Made by a program: the position numbers and the translations under genes
Notes under the pieces: model-generated
The model's input: the letters and a program-made list of their open reading frames with translations, nothing else
Database searches by the model: none
What the model was told of the DNA's origin: nothing
Source: Sphingobacteriales bacterium
GTDB taxonomy: Bacteria > Bacteroidota > Bacteroidia > Chitinophagales > Chitinophagaceae
Direction of reading: 5' to 3'
Assembly: GCA_024640385.1 (NCBI GenBank)
Contig: JAHEFC010000215.1
Coordinates: forward strand, 1-6,823
Length of the DNA stretch: 6,823 nucleotides
In this document: positions 5,535 to 6,823 of the stretch, in pieces
How the letters are laid out: the number at the start of each line of letters is the position of its first letter
How positions within the stretch are numbered: position 1 is the first letter of the stretch

Positions 5535-5566
5535 TGCATAACTTGAAATGCATGAGTTTGTGCATT
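5535..5566. promoter_or_regulatory. Three TGCAT copies just upstream of the nuclease gene
   Basis: TGCAT occurs at 5535-5539, 5549-5553 and 5561-5565. The last two form an inverted repeat, AATGCA (5547-5552) and TGCATT (5561-5566), with an 8-base spacer that contains AGTTTG. The cluster ends 14 bases before the start codon. It may be an operator or a leader hairpin; no ribosome-binding sequence is visible. Confidence 0.3.
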
Positions 5567-5579
5567 AAATTATTGCAAG

Positions 5580-6823
5580 ATGAACATCAGGGTTAAGTTC
5601 ATGGGAGCTGCCGGCGAAGTAACGGGTTCGAAATATCTTTTGCAGATCGATGAATTCAATTTATTGCTTGACTGTGGCCTGTTCCAGGGCAGGAAGCAAT
5701 TGCAGAACCTTAACTGGTCAGACTTCCCGATTGACCCTGCTTCCATAGACGCTGTTGTGCTTACGCATGCACATCTTGACCATACAGGCTATCTGCCGAG
5801 GTTGTTCCGCCAGGGGTTTCGGGGCCCTGTATATTGCACCAGCGCTACGGCCGACCTGATGGAGTTGATCCTCATGGACTCTGCGAAGATACAAGTGGAG
5901 GAAGCCAGGTACGCTAAAAAGAAAGGGTATTCTGAGCATGAGGATCCTCAGCCACTATACACCCCTGAAGACGTAGCCACCATCAGGGACTATGTGGAAA
6001 CCACCATATTTGAGAAACCCATTCAGGTCACAGAAAGCATTACTGCCAACTTTTTCAATGCAGGCCATATTCTTGGTGCTGCCATCGTTGAATTATCTAT
6101 CAGAGGGGAACATGAAACCAAAAGAATTGTTTTTTCCGGAGATCTTGGCCGCTCCAATGATCCAATCCTGTATCCTCCCCATATCATTTCAGAAGCTGAT
6201 ATATTGTTTGTAGAGTCTACTTACGGAGACAAGGTGAATATGGCCACCCCGCGTGAAGAGATCCTGGAAATGATGAACGCAACCTTTGAGAAAGACGGCA
6301 ACCTGGTAATACCTGCATTTGCAATAGGAAGAACCCAGAACCTGCTGATCTATATCAAGAACATCATGTTCAGTAAAGAGATCCCCAATGTGAATGTTGT
6401 AGTAGATAGCCCCATGTCCATTTCAGCTACAGCATTCTATCGGAAACACCAGGACTATCATAAACTCCGTGGCGTTGACCTGGATGAAGATGAATCGTTC
6501 ATGAATTTGCGCAAATACCTCACTGTGGTAGAATCAGCTGAAGAATCAAAAAAAGTGAATGATATGAAACACGACACCATCATCATTGCCAGTAGCGGCA
6601 TGATGACCGGCGGAAGGGTTCTGCATCACCTCATCAATCGATTGCCGGATCCTGATAACGTGATCATGATATCAGGATACCAGGCCGAAGGCTCAAGAGG
6701 CCGCCAGCTACAGGATGGTGAAGACAGTATCCGGATCTATGGAAAGGATGTTCCTGTTCGCGCAAAAGTGTTCAATATAAAAGGTCTGTCGGGGCATGCA
6801 GACCGGAATGAATTACTGCAGTG
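5580..6823 (+). CDS. Beta-CASP metallo-beta-lactamase RNA nuclease (YSH1/CPSF73-like), C-terminus cut by window edge
   Basis: 414 codons are open from the ATG at 5580 to the right edge. The metallo-beta-lactamase motifs are all present: HAHLDH (63-68) for zinc binding, the motif 3 histidine in AGHILGAA (H163), and the motif 4 aspartate in FSGDLGR (D188). The beta-CASP insertion follows: motif A is VESTYGD (E212), then PAFAIGRTQ (245-253), SSGMMTGGR (338-346), SGYQAEGSRGRQL (365-377) and motif B SGHAD (H406). Motif C, usually a V/L-HG[ED] segment shortly downstream, lies beyond the window. Bacterial relatives are cytoplasmic zinc-dependent RNases of about 430-470 residues with exo- and endonuclease activity; RNA processing or decay is the expected role. 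The start is chosen because the first strand (RVKFMGAAGEVTGSKYLLQI) begins right after it and no in-frame upstream ATG exists close by. It stands 124 bases after the lipoprotein gene. Confidence 0.94.
   Translation, partial: MNIRVKFMGAAGEVTGSKYLLQIDEFNLLLDCGLFQGRKQLQNLNWSDFPIDPASIDAVVLTHAHLDHTGYLPRLFRQGFRGPVYCTSATADLMELILMDSAKIQVEEARYAKKKGYSEHEDPQPLYTPEDVATIRDYVETTIFEKPIQVTESITANFFNAGHILGAAIVELSIRGEHETKRIVFSGDLGRSNDPILYPPHIISEADILFVESTYGDKVNMATPREEILEMMNATFEKDGNLVIPAFAIGRTQNLLIYIKNIMFSKEIPNVNVVVDSPMSISATAFYRKHQDYHKLRGVDLDEDESFMNLRKYLTVVESAEESKKVNDMKHDTIIIASSGMMTGGRVLHHLINRLPDPDNVIMISGYQAEGSRGRQLQDGEDSIRIYGKDVPVRAKVFNIKGLSGHADRNELLQ

Noticed and set aside
1..6823. CRISPR array, insertion sequence, toxin-antitoxin or phage genes
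   Set aside because: No regularly spaced direct repeats, transposase motifs, terminal inverted repeats or small paired toxin-like genes were seen on either strand.

Overview
The window looks like a chromosomal segment from a member of the Bacteroidota, probably a Chitinophagaceae-like soil or water bacterium. The reasons are moderate GC content, few Shine-Dalgarno sequences ahead of start codons, a promoter candidate of the Bacteroidota type (TTTG, 21-base spacer, TAATATTG), and the kinds of proteins encoded. The taxonomic call is inference; no marker gene is present.

Left part (1-1405, minus strand): an Lrp/AsnC-family regulator is followed by a polysaccharide flippase (Wzx/MATE-like) that runs off the left edge. 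The two overlap by four bases (ATGA), so they very likely form one translationally coupled operon. A short perfect palindrome ahead of the regulator could be its own operator.

Middle (1406-1942): this stretch has no credible protein gene. Its main content is a compact RNA transcription unit on the plus strand: a promoter candidate, an RNA of about 191 nt that folds as a tRNA-like cloverleaf, and a very strong Rho-independent terminator. The cloverleaf has a 7-bp acceptor stem, a leucine-type D-arm, a 5-bp anticodon stem with a 7-nt loop reading GUC, and a canonical T-arm. Between the anticodon stem and the T-arm, where a long variable arm normally has 15-20 nt, there are 121 nt that can fold into their own helices. 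This is the most unusual object in the window. The family is not one I recognise, and tmRNA, SRP RNA, RNase P RNA and a plain tRNA all fail to fit.

Right part (1943-6823): a Gfo/Idh/MocA-family oxidoreductase (plus) meets a 12-helix MFS transporter (minus) tail to tail, with 17 bases of overlap. A sugar or sugar-acid uptake and oxidation role for the pair is plausible but not shown. Upstream of the transporter, and divergent from it, is a putative outer-membrane or periplasmic lipoprotein of unknown function. After a 124-base gap comes a beta-CASP metallo-beta-lactamase RNA exonuclease/endonuclease of the YSH1/CPSF73-like type, cut by the right edge before its last catalytic motif.
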